NCBI RefSeq assembly: GCF_014649115.1
Contig: NZ_BMSK01000003.1
Coordinates: 186,001-250,000, forward strand
Origin: Streptomyces eurythermus
GTDB lineage: Bacteria > Actinomycetota > Actinomycetes > Streptomycetales > Streptomycetaceae
Length of the DNA: 64,000 bases
Direction: 5' to 3'
In this document: one piece after another, positions 10,725-19,735 of the stretch
How positions within the stretch are numbered: position 1 is the stretch's first letter
How the letters are laid out: every line of letters starts with the position of its first letter
Notes under the pieces: generated by a model
What the model was told of the DNA's origin: nothing
Databases searched by the model: none
What the model saw: only the letters and a program-made list of their open reading frames with translations
Translations under genes and position numbers: made by a program

Positions 10725-10783
10725 ACGCCGCCCGGCTCCCCCTCGGCCAGGAGACCGGCCATCCAGGTCAGTTCCATCAAGGG

Positions 10784-10841
10784 TTCACACTCCTGACGGA
10801 GTCCATTACCCTGGACTCGGTAGTACATGGAGATGTACATG
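10784..10841 (+). promoter_or_regulatory. Candidate promoter and repeats upstream of the EamA transporter
   Basis: TTCACA (10784-10789) and TACCCT (10807-10812) are separated by 17 bp, a good -35/-10 pair. Overlapping it is the inverted repeat GAGTCC-N8-GGACTC (10799-10804 and 10813-10818). Just downstream GTACATG occurs twice (10823-10829 and 10835-10841, 12-bp offset). The repeats look like operator sites; the regulator is unknown. Confidence 0.5.
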
Positions 10842-10870
10842 ATCTGATCCGACCCAGCACCGGGACCGCC

Positions 10871-11830
10871 GTGAGCACCGTCAACACCCCCAGCGCCGCG
10901 AACTCGACGTCACCGGCGTCCTCCCCGTCACCGGGGGCGTCCGCTCCGCGCGGTCCCGGCCGGCTGACCTCCTTCGGGCCGGTCGGGCTGGTGCTGGCCG
11001 GCGGGATCTCGGTGCAGTTCGGCGGCGCGCTGGCGGTCACCCTGATGCCCCGGGCGGGCGCGCTGGGCGTGGTGACCCTGCGCCTCGTCGCGGCGGCGGT
11101 CGTCCTTCTCATGGTCTGCCGTCCCCGGCTGCGCGGCCACTCGCGCGCCGACTGGGGCACGGTGATCGTCTTCGGCATCACCATGGGCGCGATGAACGGC
11201 CTGTTCTACGAGGCGGTGGACCGTATCCCGCTGGGCCCGGCGGTCACCCTCGAGGTCCTCGGCCCGCTGGCCCTGTCCGTCCTGGCCTCCCGCCGTGCGC
11301 TCAACGCGCTCTGGGCCGGCCTGGCGCTCGCGGGCGTGTTCCTGCTCGGCGGCGGAGGTTTCGGCAATCTGGACCCCATAGGTGTCGCCTTCGCCCTGGG
11401 TGCCGGCGCCATGTGGGCGGCGTACATCGTCTTCAGCGCCCGCACCGGGCGCCGCTTCCCCCAGGCCGACGGCCTGGCCCTGGCCATGGCCGTGGCCGCC
11501 CTGCTCTTCCTCCCGCTCGGTATGGCGGAGGCCGGTACCCGCCTGCTGAACCCCACCACCATCGCCCTCGGCTCGGCGGTGGCCCTGCTCTCCTCGGTCC
11601 TGCCCTACACCCTCGAACTCCTGGCCCTGCGCCGCCTGCCGGCCTCCACCTTCGCCATCCTGATGAGCCTGGAACCCGCCATCGCCGCCACGGCCGGCTT
11701 CCTCATCCTGGGCCAGTCCCTGCACCCCACCGAGGCGGCGGCCATCGCCCTGGTCATCGCCGCGAGCATCGGCGCGGTCCGCACCCAGATGGGCCGGGCC
11801 AAGGCGGCTCTGCCGGCCGAGGGTCAGTAA
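10871..11830 (+). CDS. EamA family transporter (RhtA-like exporter)
   Basis: The 319-aa protein has about ten hydrophobic segments after a Ser/Pro-rich cytoplasmic N-terminus of about 35 residues. It has the two-repeat EamA/DMT architecture; the second half contains VALLSSVLPYTLELLALRRLPASTFAILMSL-like sequence, conserved with threonine/homoserine exporters (RhtA) and YddG. It is probably an amino-acid or metabolite exporter in the membrane. The start at GTG 10871 is the first plausible one; no strong ribosome binding site is seen. The substrate is inferred only by family. Confidence 0.85.
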   Translation: MSTVNTPSAANSTSPASSPSPGASAPRGPGRLTSFGPVGLVLAGGISVQFGGALAVTLMPRAGALGVVTLRLVAAAVVLLMVCRPRLRGHSRADWGTVIVFGITMGAMNGLFYEAVDRIPLGPAVTLEVLGPLALSVLASRRALNALWAGLALAGVFLLGGGGFGNLDPIGVAFALGAGAMWAAYIVFSARTGRRFPQADGLALAMAVAALLFLPLGMAEAGTRLLNPTTIALGSAVALLSSVLPYTLELLALRRLPASTFAILMSLEPAIAATAGFLILGQSLHPTEAAAIALVIAASIGAVRTQMGRAKAALPAEGQ

Positions 11831-11898
11831 ACCCGAGGCGTCACGGTCCGTAGCCGTTCGCCTGCGCACGGGAGTCCGGCCTGTGCGAAGGTGGGCTC

Positions 11899-13578
11899 AT
11901 GAAGGTCACCGCCCGCGGGCGCGCCGTGCTCGGCGACCCCCGGATCAACCGCGGTACGGCGTTCACTCAGGCGGAGCGCCGGGCCCTGGACCTCGTCGGA
12001 CTGGTCCCGCCCCGCGTGCTCACCCAGGACCAGCAGGCCGAGCGCGCCTACGGCCAGTTCCGCGAGCAGCCGGACGACCTGGCCAAGAGCGTGAACCTGA
12101 CCGCGCTGCACGACCGTAACGAGGTGCTGTTCTACCGGCTCGTCGGCGATCACCTCGAAGAGATGCTGCCCATCGTCTACACCCCGACCGTGGGCACGGC
12201 GATCCGCCGCTACAGCACCGAGTACCGCCGCCCGCGCGGCGTCTACCTCTCCGTGGACGCCCCCGGCGACATCGAACGCTCCCTGCGCGCGAGCGGCCTG
12301 GGCGCCGACGACGTCGACCTGATCGTGGCGACCGACGGCGAGGGCATCCTCGGCATCGGGGACTGGGGCGTCGGCGGCATCGACATCGCGGTCGGCAAGC
12401 TCGCCGTCTACACCGCCGCCGCCGGCATCGACCCGCGCCGCACCCTGCCCGTCATGCTCGACGTCGGCACCAACCGCCGGGAACTCCTCGACAACCCCCT
12501 CTACCTCGGCAACCGCCACCCCCGCGTCGACCGCGACACCTACGACGCCTTCATCGACGCCTACGTCACCACCGCCACCCGGCTCTTCCCCGGCGCCCTG
12601 CTGCACTGGGAGGACTTCGGGACCGCCAACGCCCGCCGCATCCTCGACCACTACCGCGACCGGGTCTGCACCTTCAACGACGACATCCAGGGCACCGGCG
12701 CCGTCAACCTCGCCGCCGTCCTGTCCGGGGTGCGCGCGGCCGGCGTGCCCCTGCCCGAGCACCGGATCGTCGTCTTCGGCGCGGGCACCGCCGGCATCGG
12801 CGTCGCCGACCAGCTGCGGGACGCCCTGATCGCCGAGGGCCTGTCCGAGGCCGAGGCGCTCGACCGGTTCTGGTGCGTCGACCGGTACGGGCTGCTCACC
12901 GACGACCAGGGCGATCGGCTCAGCGACGTCCAGCGGCCGTACGCCCGTCCCGCCGCCGAGACCGACGGCTGGCACCGGGACGAGAACCTGCCCGGCATCC
13001 CGCTGGCGGAAGTGGTCCGCCGGGTCCGCCCGACCGTCCTCATCGGCACCTCCGGCCAGGGCGGCGCGTTCCGCGAGGAGATCGTCCGCGAGATGGCCCG
13101 GCACACCGCACGCCCGATCATCCTGCCCATGTCCAACCCGACCGACCTGGCCGAGGCCACCCCCGCCGACCTGCTCGACTGGACCGACGGCAAGGCACTG
13201 GTGGCCACCGGCAGTCCGTTCGCCCCGGTGGAGCGGGACGGCACGACGTACGAGATCGGCCAGGCCAACAACGCGCTGGTCTTCCCCGGCCTCGGACTCG
13301 GCACGATCGTCGCCCGCGCCTCACGGGTCACCGACCGCATGCTGCGCGCCGCGGCCGACGCGGTGGCCCGCCGGACCGCCGACGCGGAGGTCTCCCGGCT
13401 GGACGCGCCGCTCCTCCCGCCGATCCGCGAGCTGCGCGCCACCTCGGAGGCGGTCGCGGTGGCCGTGGCCCGCGCCGCGGTGGACGAAGGGGTCGCCCGG
13501 GCCGCCCTGGACGATGTCGAGGCGGCGGTACGGGCGGCCCGCTGGGAGCCGGTCTATCCGCCGCTGGAAGCGGTGTGA
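11899..13578 (+). CDS. maeA: NAD-dependent malic enzyme
   Basis: This 559-aa enzyme decarboxylates malate to pyruvate. The length fits the long MaeA class. It shows YTPTVGTAI, the malate-binding DVGTNRRELLDNPLYLGNRH, the catalytic segment HWEDFGTANARRILDHYR followed by TFNDDIQGTGAV, and the Rossmann motif VVFGAGTAGIG. C-terminal SGQGGAFREE and MSNPTDLAEATP are the usual conserved blocks. It is monocistronic by position, with no terminator seen. The symbol is by homology to the E. coli type enzyme. Confidence 0.92.
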   Translation: MKVTARGRAVLGDPRINRGTAFTQAERRALDLVGLVPPRVLTQDQQAERAYGQFREQPDDLAKSVNLTALHDRNEVLFYRLVGDHLEEMLPIVYTPTVGTAIRRYSTEYRRPRGVYLSVDAPGDIERSLRASGLGADDVDLIVATDGEGILGIGDWGVGGIDIAVGKLAVYTAAAGIDPRRTLPVMLDVGTNRRELLDNPLYLGNRHPRVDRDTYDAFIDAYVTTATRLFPGALLHWEDFGTANARRILDHYRDRVCTFNDDIQGTGAVNLAAVLSGVRAAGVPLPEHRIVVFGAGTAGIGVADQLRDALIAEGLSEAEALDRFWCVDRYGLLTDDQGDRLSDVQRPYARPAAETDGWHRDENLPGIPLAEVVRRVRPTVLIGTSGQGGAFREEIVREMARHTARPIILPMSNPTDLAEATPADLLDWTDGKALVATGSPFAPVERDGTTYEIGQANNALVFPGLGLGTIVARASRVTDRMLRAAADAVARRTADAEVSRLDAPLLPPIRELRATSEAVAVAVARAAVDEGVARAALDDVEAAVRAARWEPVYPPLEAV

Positions 13579-13618
13579 CGGCGGCGCTGGAAGCGGTATG
13601 TCGGCGGCCTAATTCATG

Positions 13619-13656
13619 CAAGCACGCTTGATTGTTTCTGGCGGCGCTGCCATGCT
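13619..13656 (+). promoter_or_regulatory. Palindromic operator and leaderless promoter of the catabolic operon
   Basis: CAAGC-AC-GCTTG (13619-13630) is a perfect palindrome. It overlaps a possible -35 TTGATT (13628-13633) that is followed after 17 bp by CATGCT (13651-13656). The ATG of the first gene is at 13663, exactly where transcription should begin, so the message would be leaderless. CAAG/CTTG palindromes are typical TetR targets (KstR2-like), and the operon ends with a TetR gene. Confidence 0.45.
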
Positions 13657-13662
13657 CCCCCC

Positions 13663-14520
13663 ATGGCCGACCCGACGCCCGTCATCGACGACCTGCGTGC
13701 CGAGAGTGATGAACTCGTCCTGCTCGTGGCCGAGTTGAGCCCGGAGCAGTGGGAGCTGCCGACTCCCGCGGCCGGCTGGACCCTCGCCCACCAGATCGCG
13801 CACCTCGCCTGGACCGACCGCTCCGCACTGCTCGCCGTCACCGACCCCGGTGCCTTCGGGGCGCTGGTGGAGAAGGCGCTCGCCGCGCCCGGCTCGTTCG
13901 TGGACGAGGGGGCCGAGGAGGGCGCCGCGCTCCCGCCCGCCGACCTGCTGGCCGCCTGGCGCACCGGACGCACCGCCCTCCACGAGGCCCTGCTCGGCGC
14001 CCCGCCCGGCGCCCGCTTCCCCTGGTACGGCCCGCCCATGTCGGCAGCGTCCATGGCAACGGCCCGGCTCATGGAGACCTGGGCCCACGGCCTGGACATC
14101 GCCGACGCCCTGGGTGTGGTGCGCCCACCCACCGACCGGCTCCGGCATGTGGCCCGGCTCGGGGTACGCACCCGCGACTTCGCCTACGGGGTGCGCGGAC
14201 TGACCCCGCCGGCCGAGGAGTTCCGGGTCGAACTGCTCGCGCCCTCCGGCGAGGTGTGGGCGTACGGTCCGCAGGACGCCGCGCAGCGCGTCACCGGCCC
14301 CGCCCTCGACTTCTGCCTCCTGGTCACCCAGCGCGCCCACCGCGCCGACCTCGCCCTGACCGCCACCGGCCCGGACGCCGACCACTGGCTCGGCATCGCC
14401 CAGGCCTTCGCGGGCCCACCGGGCACCGGCCGCCCGCGCAAGGCGGCCGACGGGCCGGCGCGGGGGACCGGCCGTCCGGCCGAGGAGTCCGGCCGCTCGG
14501 CGCAGGGGGCCGGCCGGTGA
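13663..14520 (+). CDS. TIGR03084-type metal-binding protein (DinB/MDMPI fold)
   Basis: The 285-aa protein has an N-terminal DinB-like four-helix bundle with the metal-ligand pattern [17 protein letters not shown] and, later, [13 protein letters not shown], typical of mycothiol-dependent maleylpyruvate isomerase-like proteins of the TIGR03084 family. A C-terminal SCP2-like part precedes a Gly/Arg-rich tail of about 40 residues. It is the first gene of the operon; its stop overlaps the AtuA gene start by GTGA. The reaction is unknown; the family is found in acyl-CoA catabolic clusters and may use mycothiol. Confidence 0.82.
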   Translation: MADPTPVIDDLRAESDELVLLVAELSPEQWELPTPAAGWTLAHQIAHLAWTDRSALLAVTDPGAFGALVEKALAAPGSFVDEGAEEGAALPPADLLAAWRTGRTALHEALLGAPPGARFPWYGPPMSAASMATARLMETWAHGLDIADALGVVRPPTDRLRHVARLGVRTRDFAYGVRGLTPPAEEFRVELLAPSGEVWAYGPQDAAQRVTGPALDFCLLVTQRAHRADLALTATGPDADHWLGIAQAFAGPPGTGRPRKAADGPARGTGRPAEESGRSAQGAGR

Positions 14521-16271
14521 GACCGCTGCGCATCGGGAACTTCTCCGGCTTCTACGGCGACCGCTCCGACGCCCTGCGCGAGATGCTCACCGGCGGCGAG
14601 GTCGACGTCCTCACCGGTGACTACCTCGCCGAACTCACCATGCTCATCCTCGCCCGCGACCGGCTGAAGGACCCGTCCGCCGGATACGCCCGCACCTTCC
14701 CGCGCCGGCTGGAGGACTGCCTGGGCCTCGCCCACGAACGCGGTGTACGGATCGTCACCAACGCGGGCGGCCTCAACCCCGCCGGGCTCGCCGGGGAGAT
14801 ACGGCGGCTGGCGGACCGGCTCGGCATCCCGGTGCGGGTCGCGCACGTCGAGGGCGACGACCTGACCGCCGCCTACCCCGGCACCCTCGCCGCCCACGCC
14901 TACCTCGGGGGCTTCGGCATCGCCGAGTGCCTGCGGGCGGGCGCCGACGTGGTGGTCACCGGCCGGGTGACCGACGCGGCGCTGGTCACCGGGCCGGCCG
15001 CCGCGCACTTCGGCTGGCGGCCGGACGACCACGACCGGCTCGCGGGCGCCGTCGTCGCCGGACACGTGCTGGAGTGCGGCACCCAGGCGACCGGCGGGAA
15101 CTACGCCTTCTTCACCGAGGGGGACGTACACCGGCCCGGCTTCCCGCTCGCCGAGATCCACGCCGACGGCAGCAGCGTGATCACCAAGCACCCCGGCACG
15201 GGCGGCTTCGTGGACGTGGGCACGGTCACCGCCCAGCTGCTGTACGAGACCGGCGGTGCCCGGTACGCCGGACCCGATGTCACGGCCCGGCTGGACACCG
15301 TACGGCTCGCCCAGGAGGGGCCGGACCGGGTGCGGATCGAGAGGGTGCGCGGGGAGGCGCCGCCGCCCACGCTCAAGGTCGGGCTCAACCGGCTCGGCGG
15401 CTTCCGCAACGAGGTCGTCTTCGTCCTCACCGGGCTCGACATCGAGGCCAAGGCGGCGCTGGTGCGCGAGCAGCTCGCGGACGCGCTCGCCAAGTCGCCG
15501 CCCAGCGAGGTGCGCTGGGAGCTGGTGCGCACCGACCGGGCCGACGCGGACACCGAGGAGACGGCCAGCGCGCTGCTGCGGCTCGTCGTACGCGACCCGG
15601 ACCAGCGGGTCGTGGGGCGCGCGCTGAGCGGGGCCGCGGTGGAGCTGGCACTGGCCAGCTACCCCGGCTTCCATGTGCTGGCCCCACCCGGAAAGGGCGC
15701 ACCTTATGGGGTCTTCGAGGATGTGTACGTGCCCCATGTGGGCGCCACACACAGGGCCGGCGCTTCCGACGTGGACACCGACCAGGTGCCCGCCGCCCAC
15801 GTGCCCACCGCCCACGTGTCCGTCTCCCACATGGCCGTCCTCCACGACGGCCGCCGTGTCCCCGTACCCCCGCCCCGGGAGACGCGCCCCCTGGCCGCCG
15901 TACCGGACCCGCCCCTGCCGGAACCCCTCCCGCCCGGGCCGGCCCGGCGGGCGCCCCTCGGCCTGGTCGTCGGCGCCCGCAGCGGGGACAAGGGCGGGAA
16001 CGCCAACGTCGGGGTGTGGGCCCGGTCCGAGGACGCCTGGCGGTGGCTCGCCCACACGCTGACGACCGACACCTTCCGGCGGCTGATCCCCGAGAGCCGG
16101 GACCTGCCCGTCACCCGGCACCTGCTCCCGAACCTGCGCGCCGTCAACTTCGTGGTCGAGGGCATCCTCGGCGCCGGCGTCGCCGCGCAAGCCCGCTTCG
16201 ACCCGCAGGCCAAGGCCCTCGGCGAATGGCTGCGCTCCCGCCACCTGGACATCCCGGAGGCCCTGCTGTGA
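14517..16271 (+). CDS. AtuA-like protein (acyclic terpene utilization family, DUF1446)
   Basis: This 584-aa protein starts GTG and reads [19 protein letters not shown], a hallmark of the AtuA family. It continues with [45 protein letters not shown] and [18 protein letters not shown] second, ferredoxin-fold-like AtuA domain occupies about the last 105 residues ([20 protein letters not shown]). A short His/Val/Pro-rich spacer (about 15780-15840) joins the two. AtuA is required for citronellol/geraniol catabolism in Pseudomonas; its chemistry is unclear. Coupled by 4-base overlaps on both sides. Confidence 0.88.
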   Translation: MRPLRIGNFSGFYGDRSDALREMLTGGEVDVLTGDYLAELTMLILARDRLKDPSAGYARTFPRRLEDCLGLAHERGVRIVTNAGGLNPAGLAGEIRRLADRLGIPVRVAHVEGDDLTAAYPGTLAAHAYLGGFGIAECLRAGADVVVTGRVTDAALVTGPAAAHFGWRPDDHDRLAGAVVAGHVLECGTQATGGNYAFFTEGDVHRPGFPLAEIHADGSSVITKHPGTGGFVDVGTVTAQLLYETGGARYAGPDVTARLDTVRLAQEGPDRVRIERVRGEAPPPTLKVGLNRLGGFRNEVVFVLTGLDIEAKAALVREQLADALAKSPPSEVRWELVRTDRADADTEETASALLRLVVRDPDQRVVGRALSGAAVELALASYPGFHVLAPPGKGAPYGVFEDVYVPHVGATHRAGASDVDTDQVPAAHVPTAHVSVSHMAVLHDGRRVPVPPPRETRPLAAVPDPPLPEPLPPGPARRAPLGLVVGARSGDKGGNANVGVWARSEDAWRWLAHTLTTDTFRRLIPESRDLPVTRHLLPNLRAVNFVVEGILGAGVAAQARFDPQAKALGEWLRSRHLDIPEALL

Positions 16272-17866
16272 CGGTCCTGCAGACCGCTGTCGACCCCGCC
16301 GCCCCCGAGTACCGGGCCCGCCGCGAGGCGATGCTCGCCAAGCTCGCCGACCTTCAGGCCGAGCACGCCAAGGCGCTCGCCGGCGGCGGCGAGAAGTACG
16401 TCGCCCGGCACCGGGGGCGCGGGAAGCTGCTCGCCCGTGAGCGGATCGAGCTGCTGCTCGACCCCGACACCCCGTTCCTGGAGCTGTCCCCGCTGGCCGC
16501 CTGGGGCAGCGAGTATCCGGTGGGCGCCTCCCTCGTCACCGGGATCGGGGTGGTCGAGGGCGTGGAGTGCCTGATCACCGCCAACGACCCGACCGTGCGC
16601 GGCGGCGCCAGCAATCCCTGGAGCCTGAGGAAGGCGCTGCGCGCGAACGACATCGCCCTGGCCAACCGGCTGCCCTGCGTCAGCCTGGTGGAGTCGGGAG
16701 GCGCCGATCTGCCGTCCCAGAAGGAGATCTTCATCCCCGGCGGGGCGATCTTCCGCGACCTCACCCGGCTGTCCGCCGCCGGCATCCCGACCATCGCCGT
16801 CGTCTTCGGCAACTCCACCGCCGGCGGCGCCTACATCCCCGGCATGTCCGACCACGTGATCATGGTCAAGGAGCGGGCGAAGGTGTTCCTCGGCGGGCCG
16901 CCCCTGGTGAAGATGGCCACCGGCGAGGAGAGCGACGACGAGTCGCTGGGCGGCGCCGAGATGCACGCGCGCGTGTCCGGCCTCGCCGACTACTTCGCGC
17001 TGGACGAGCCGGACGCGCTGCGCCAGGCGCGCCGCGTCGTGGCCCGCCTCAACCACCGCAAGGCCCACCCCGACCCCGGACCGGCCGAGCCGCCGAAGTA
17101 CGACCCCGGGGAACTGCTCGGCATCGTCCCGGACGACCTGAAGATCCCGTTCGACCCGCGCGAGGTGATCGCCCGGATCGTGGACGGCTCCGACTTCGAC
17201 GAGTTCAAGCCGCTGTACGGCACGAGCCTGGTCACCGGCTGGGCCGCCCTGCACGGTTACCCGGTCGGCATCCTGGCCAACGCCCAGGGCGTCCTGTTCA
17301 GCGCCGAGTCGCAGAAGGCCGCCCAGTTCATCCAGCTCGCCAACCAGCGCGACATCCCGCTGCTGTTCCTGCACAACACCACCGGCTACATGGTCGGCAA
17401 GGAGTACGAGCAGGGCGGGATCATCAAGCACGGCTCGATGATGATCAACGCCGTCTCCAATTCGAAGGTGCCGCACCTCTCGGTGCTCATGGGCGCGTCG
17501 TACGGCGCCGGGCACTACGGCATGTGCGGCCGGGCCTACGACCCCCGGTTCCTGTTCGCCTGGCCCAGCGCCAAGTCCGCCGTCATGGGCCCGCAGCAGC
17601 TCGCGGGCGTGCTGTCCATCGTCGCCCGGCAGTCGGCGGCGGCCAAGGGGCAGCCGTACGACGAGGAGGCGGACGCGGCCCTGCGCGCGATGGTGGAGCA
17701 GCAGATCGAGGCCGAGTCGCTGCCGATGTTCCTGTCCGGGCGGCTGTACGACGACGGCGTCATCGACCCGCGCGACACCCGCACCGTCCTCGGCCTGTGC
17801 CTGTCCGCCCTGCACACCGCGCCCTACGAGGGCGCGCGCGGCGGCTTCGGCGTCTTCCGGATGTGA
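16268..17866 (+). CDS. Acyl-CoA carboxylase beta subunit (geranyl/methylcrotonyl-CoA type)
   Basis: This 532-aa carboxyltransferase shows the CoA-binding part (HRGRGKLLARERIELLLDPDTPFLELS, with a total of two crotonase-like domains) and oxyanion-hole glycines (GNSTAGGAYIPGMSDH, ASYGAGHYGMCGRAY). The segment LNHRKAHPDPGP and the C-terminus FGVFRM fit the LiuB/AtuC/MccB group rather than propionyl-CoA carboxylases. It pairs with the biotin subunit encoded next. Start GTG overlaps the previous stop. Leucine-type versus isoprenoid-type substrate cannot be settled by eye. Confidence 0.9.
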   Translation: MTVLQTAVDPAAPEYRARREAMLAKLADLQAEHAKALAGGGEKYVARHRGRGKLLARERIELLLDPDTPFLELSPLAAWGSEYPVGASLVTGIGVVEGVECLITANDPTVRGGASNPWSLRKALRANDIALANRLPCVSLVESGGADLPSQKEIFIPGGAIFRDLTRLSAAGIPTIAVVFGNSTAGGAYIPGMSDHVIMVKERAKVFLGGPPLVKMATGEESDDESLGGAEMHARVSGLADYFALDEPDALRQARRVVARLNHRKAHPDPGPAEPPKYDPGELLGIVPDDLKIPFDPREVIARIVDGSDFDEFKPLYGTSLVTGWAALHGYPVGILANAQGVLFSAESQKAAQFIQLANQRDIPLLFLHNTTGYMVGKEYEQGGIIKHGSMMINAVSNSKVPHLSVLMGASYGAGHYGMCGRAYDPRFLFAWPSAKSAVMGPQQLAGVLSIVARQSAAAKGQPYDEEADAALRAMVEQQIEAESLPMFLSGRLYDDGVIDPRDTRTVLGLCLSALHTAPYEGARGGFGVFRM

Positions 17867-17874
17867 GGGATCAC

Positions 17875-19728
17875 ATGATTTCCAGTGTGCTCGTCGCGAA
17901 CCGGGGCGAGATCGCCTGCCGGGTCTTCCGCACCTGCCGTGAGCTGGGCATCGGCACGGTCGCGGTGCACTCCGACGCCGACGCGGACGCGCTGCACGCG
18001 CGCGTGGCCGACACGGCGGTACGGCTGCCGGGCGCGGCGCCCGCCGACACCTACCTGCGCGGCGACCTGGTGGTGAAGGCGGCCCTGGCCGCCGGGGCCG
18101 ACGCCGTGCACCCGGGCTACGGCTTCCTCTCCGAGAACGCCGGTTTCGCCCGCGCCGTGCGGGACGCCGGGCTGGTCTGGATCGGCCCGCCGCCGGAGGC
18201 CATCGAGGCCATGGCGTCCAAGACCCGCGCCAAACGGCTGATGGGCCTCGCCCCGCTGGACCCGGACGAGGTGACCGAGGCCGACCTGCCGGTCCTGGTG
18301 AAGGCGGCGGCGGGCGGCGGGGGGCGCGGGATGCGGATCGTGCGCCGCCTGGACGAGCTGCGGGCCGCCCTGGAGGGCGCGCGTGCCGAGGCCGCGAGCG
18401 CCTTCGGCGACGGAGAGGTGTTCGTGGAGCCGTACCTGGAGCACGGCCGCCATGTGGAGGTGCAGATCCTCGCCGACGCCCACGGCACCGTCTGGCCGCT
18501 CGGCACCCGCGACTGCTCCCTCCAGCGCCGGCACCAGAAGGTCATCGAGGAGGCCCCGGCGCCCGGGCTCACCCAGGGGCTCGCGGAGGAACTGCGGGCG
18601 CTGGCCGTACGCGCCGCGCGCGCCGTGTCGTACACCGGCGCCGGCACGGTCGAGTTCCTGGTCGCCGACGGCCGCGCCCACTTCCTGGAGATGAACACCC
18701 GCCTCCAGGTGGAACACCCCGTCACGGAGGCCGTGTTCGGGCTGGACCTGGTCGCCGAGCAGATCCGGATCGCCGAGGGCCACGCCCTGGGGACCGAGCC
18801 CCCGCACCCGCGCGGCCACGCCGTCGAGGCCCGCCTCTACGCCGAGGACCCGGCCCGCGACTGGGCCCCCCAGACCGGCACCCTGTACCGGATCGCCGTA
18901 CCGGACGGCGTCCGCCTGGACACCGGCTGCGCCGACGGTGACACCATCGGGGTCCACTACGACGCCATGCTCGCCAAGGTCGTCGCCCACGCCCCCACCC
19001 GGTCCGAGGCGATCCGCCGGCTCGCCGGCGCGCTGGAGGCAGCCGTGCTCCACGGCCCGGTCACCAACCGGGACCTGCTGGTGCGCTCGCTGCGGCACGA
19101 GGAGTTCACCTCGGCCCGCATGGACACCGGCTTCTACGACCGCCACCTCCGCGCGCTGACCACGCCCGCCCACGACCCGTACGCCCCCCTGGCCGCCGCC
19201 CTCGCCGACGCCCACGGCCGCTCCCGGTTCGGCGGCTGGCGCAACGTCCCCTCGCAGCCGCAGGTGAAGCGGTACGAGATGGGCGGCGAGGAACACGAGG
19301 TCCGCTACCGGCACACCCGGGACGGCCTCGCCGCCGACGGGGTGCGGGTCGTGCACGCCGACGCCCGGCTGGTCGTCCTGGACATCGACGGCGTACGGCG
19401 GAAGTTCACCGTCGCCCGCTACGGCGACCAGGTCCACGTGGGCGCCACCCGCCTCACCGCCCTGCCCCGCTTCCCTGACCCGGTCGCCCGGCTCGCCCCC
19501 GGCTCGCTGGTGGCCCCGATGCCGGGCACGGTCGTCCGGATCGCCGAGGGCCTGGCGGAAGGGGCAACGGTTCGAGCCGGCCAGGGACTCATATGGGTGG
19601 AGGCGATGAAGATGCAGCACCTGATCTCGGCACCGGCCGCCGGAACCCTCACCGCCCTGCACGCCAGGCCCGGACAGCAGGTCGAGCCGGGCACCGTCCT
19701 GGCAGTAGTGCAGGAAAACCCTTCCTAG
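17875..19728 (+). CDS. Acyl-CoA carboxylase alpha subunit (biotin carboxylase plus BCCP)
   Basis: The 617-aa protein has a biotin carboxylase (VLVANRGEIACRVFRTCR, ATP-grasp KAAAGGGGRGMRI, EMNTRLQVEHPVTE), a linker domain, and a C-terminal biotinyl domain with the modified lysine in EAMKM (near 19607). It carboxylates biotin with ATP and bicarbonate for the beta subunit. A short stretch is missing between MASKTRAKRLM and APLDPDEVT, where relatives carry an extra segment of roughly 7-8 residues (AAAGVPV-like). An 8-base gap with AGGGA separates it from the beta gene. Confidence 0.9.
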   Translation: MISSVLVANRGEIACRVFRTCRELGIGTVAVHSDADADALHARVADTAVRLPGAAPADTYLRGDLVVKAALAAGADAVHPGYGFLSENAGFARAVRDAGLVWIGPPPEAIEAMASKTRAKRLMGLAPLDPDEVTEADLPVLVKAAAGGGGRGMRIVRRLDELRAALEGARAEAASAFGDGEVFVEPYLEHGRHVEVQILADAHGTVWPLGTRDCSLQRRHQKVIEEAPAPGLTQGLAEELRALAVRAARAVSYTGAGTVEFLVADGRAHFLEMNTRLQVEHPVTEAVFGLDLVAEQIRIAEGHALGTEPPHPRGHAVEARLYAEDPARDWAPQTGTLYRIAVPDGVRLDTGCADGDTIGVHYDAMLAKVVAHAPTRSEAIRRLAGALEAAVLHGPVTNRDLLVRSLRHEEFTSARMDTGFYDRHLRALTTPAHDPYAPLAAALADAHGRSRFGGWRNVPSQPQVKRYEMGGEEHEVRYRHTRDGLAADGVRVVHADARLVVLDIDGVRRKFTVARYGDQVHVGATRLTALPRFPDPVARLAPGSLVAPMPGTVVRIAEGLAEGATVRAGQGLIWVEAMKMQHLISAPAAGTLTALHARPGQQVEPGTVLAVVQENPS

Positions 19729-19735
19729 GAGCCCC

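Noticed and set aside
15780..15840. Repeated AHV segments in the AtuA-like protein as a metal-binding domain
   Set aside because: The stretch is a short linker between two AtuA domains with only three near-repeats; simple slippage explains it.
14184..16244. Minus-strand frame of about 686 codons opposite the AtuA-like gene
   Set aside because: Same reason: mirror of strong third-position G/C bias, no recognisable motif and no ribosome binding site.
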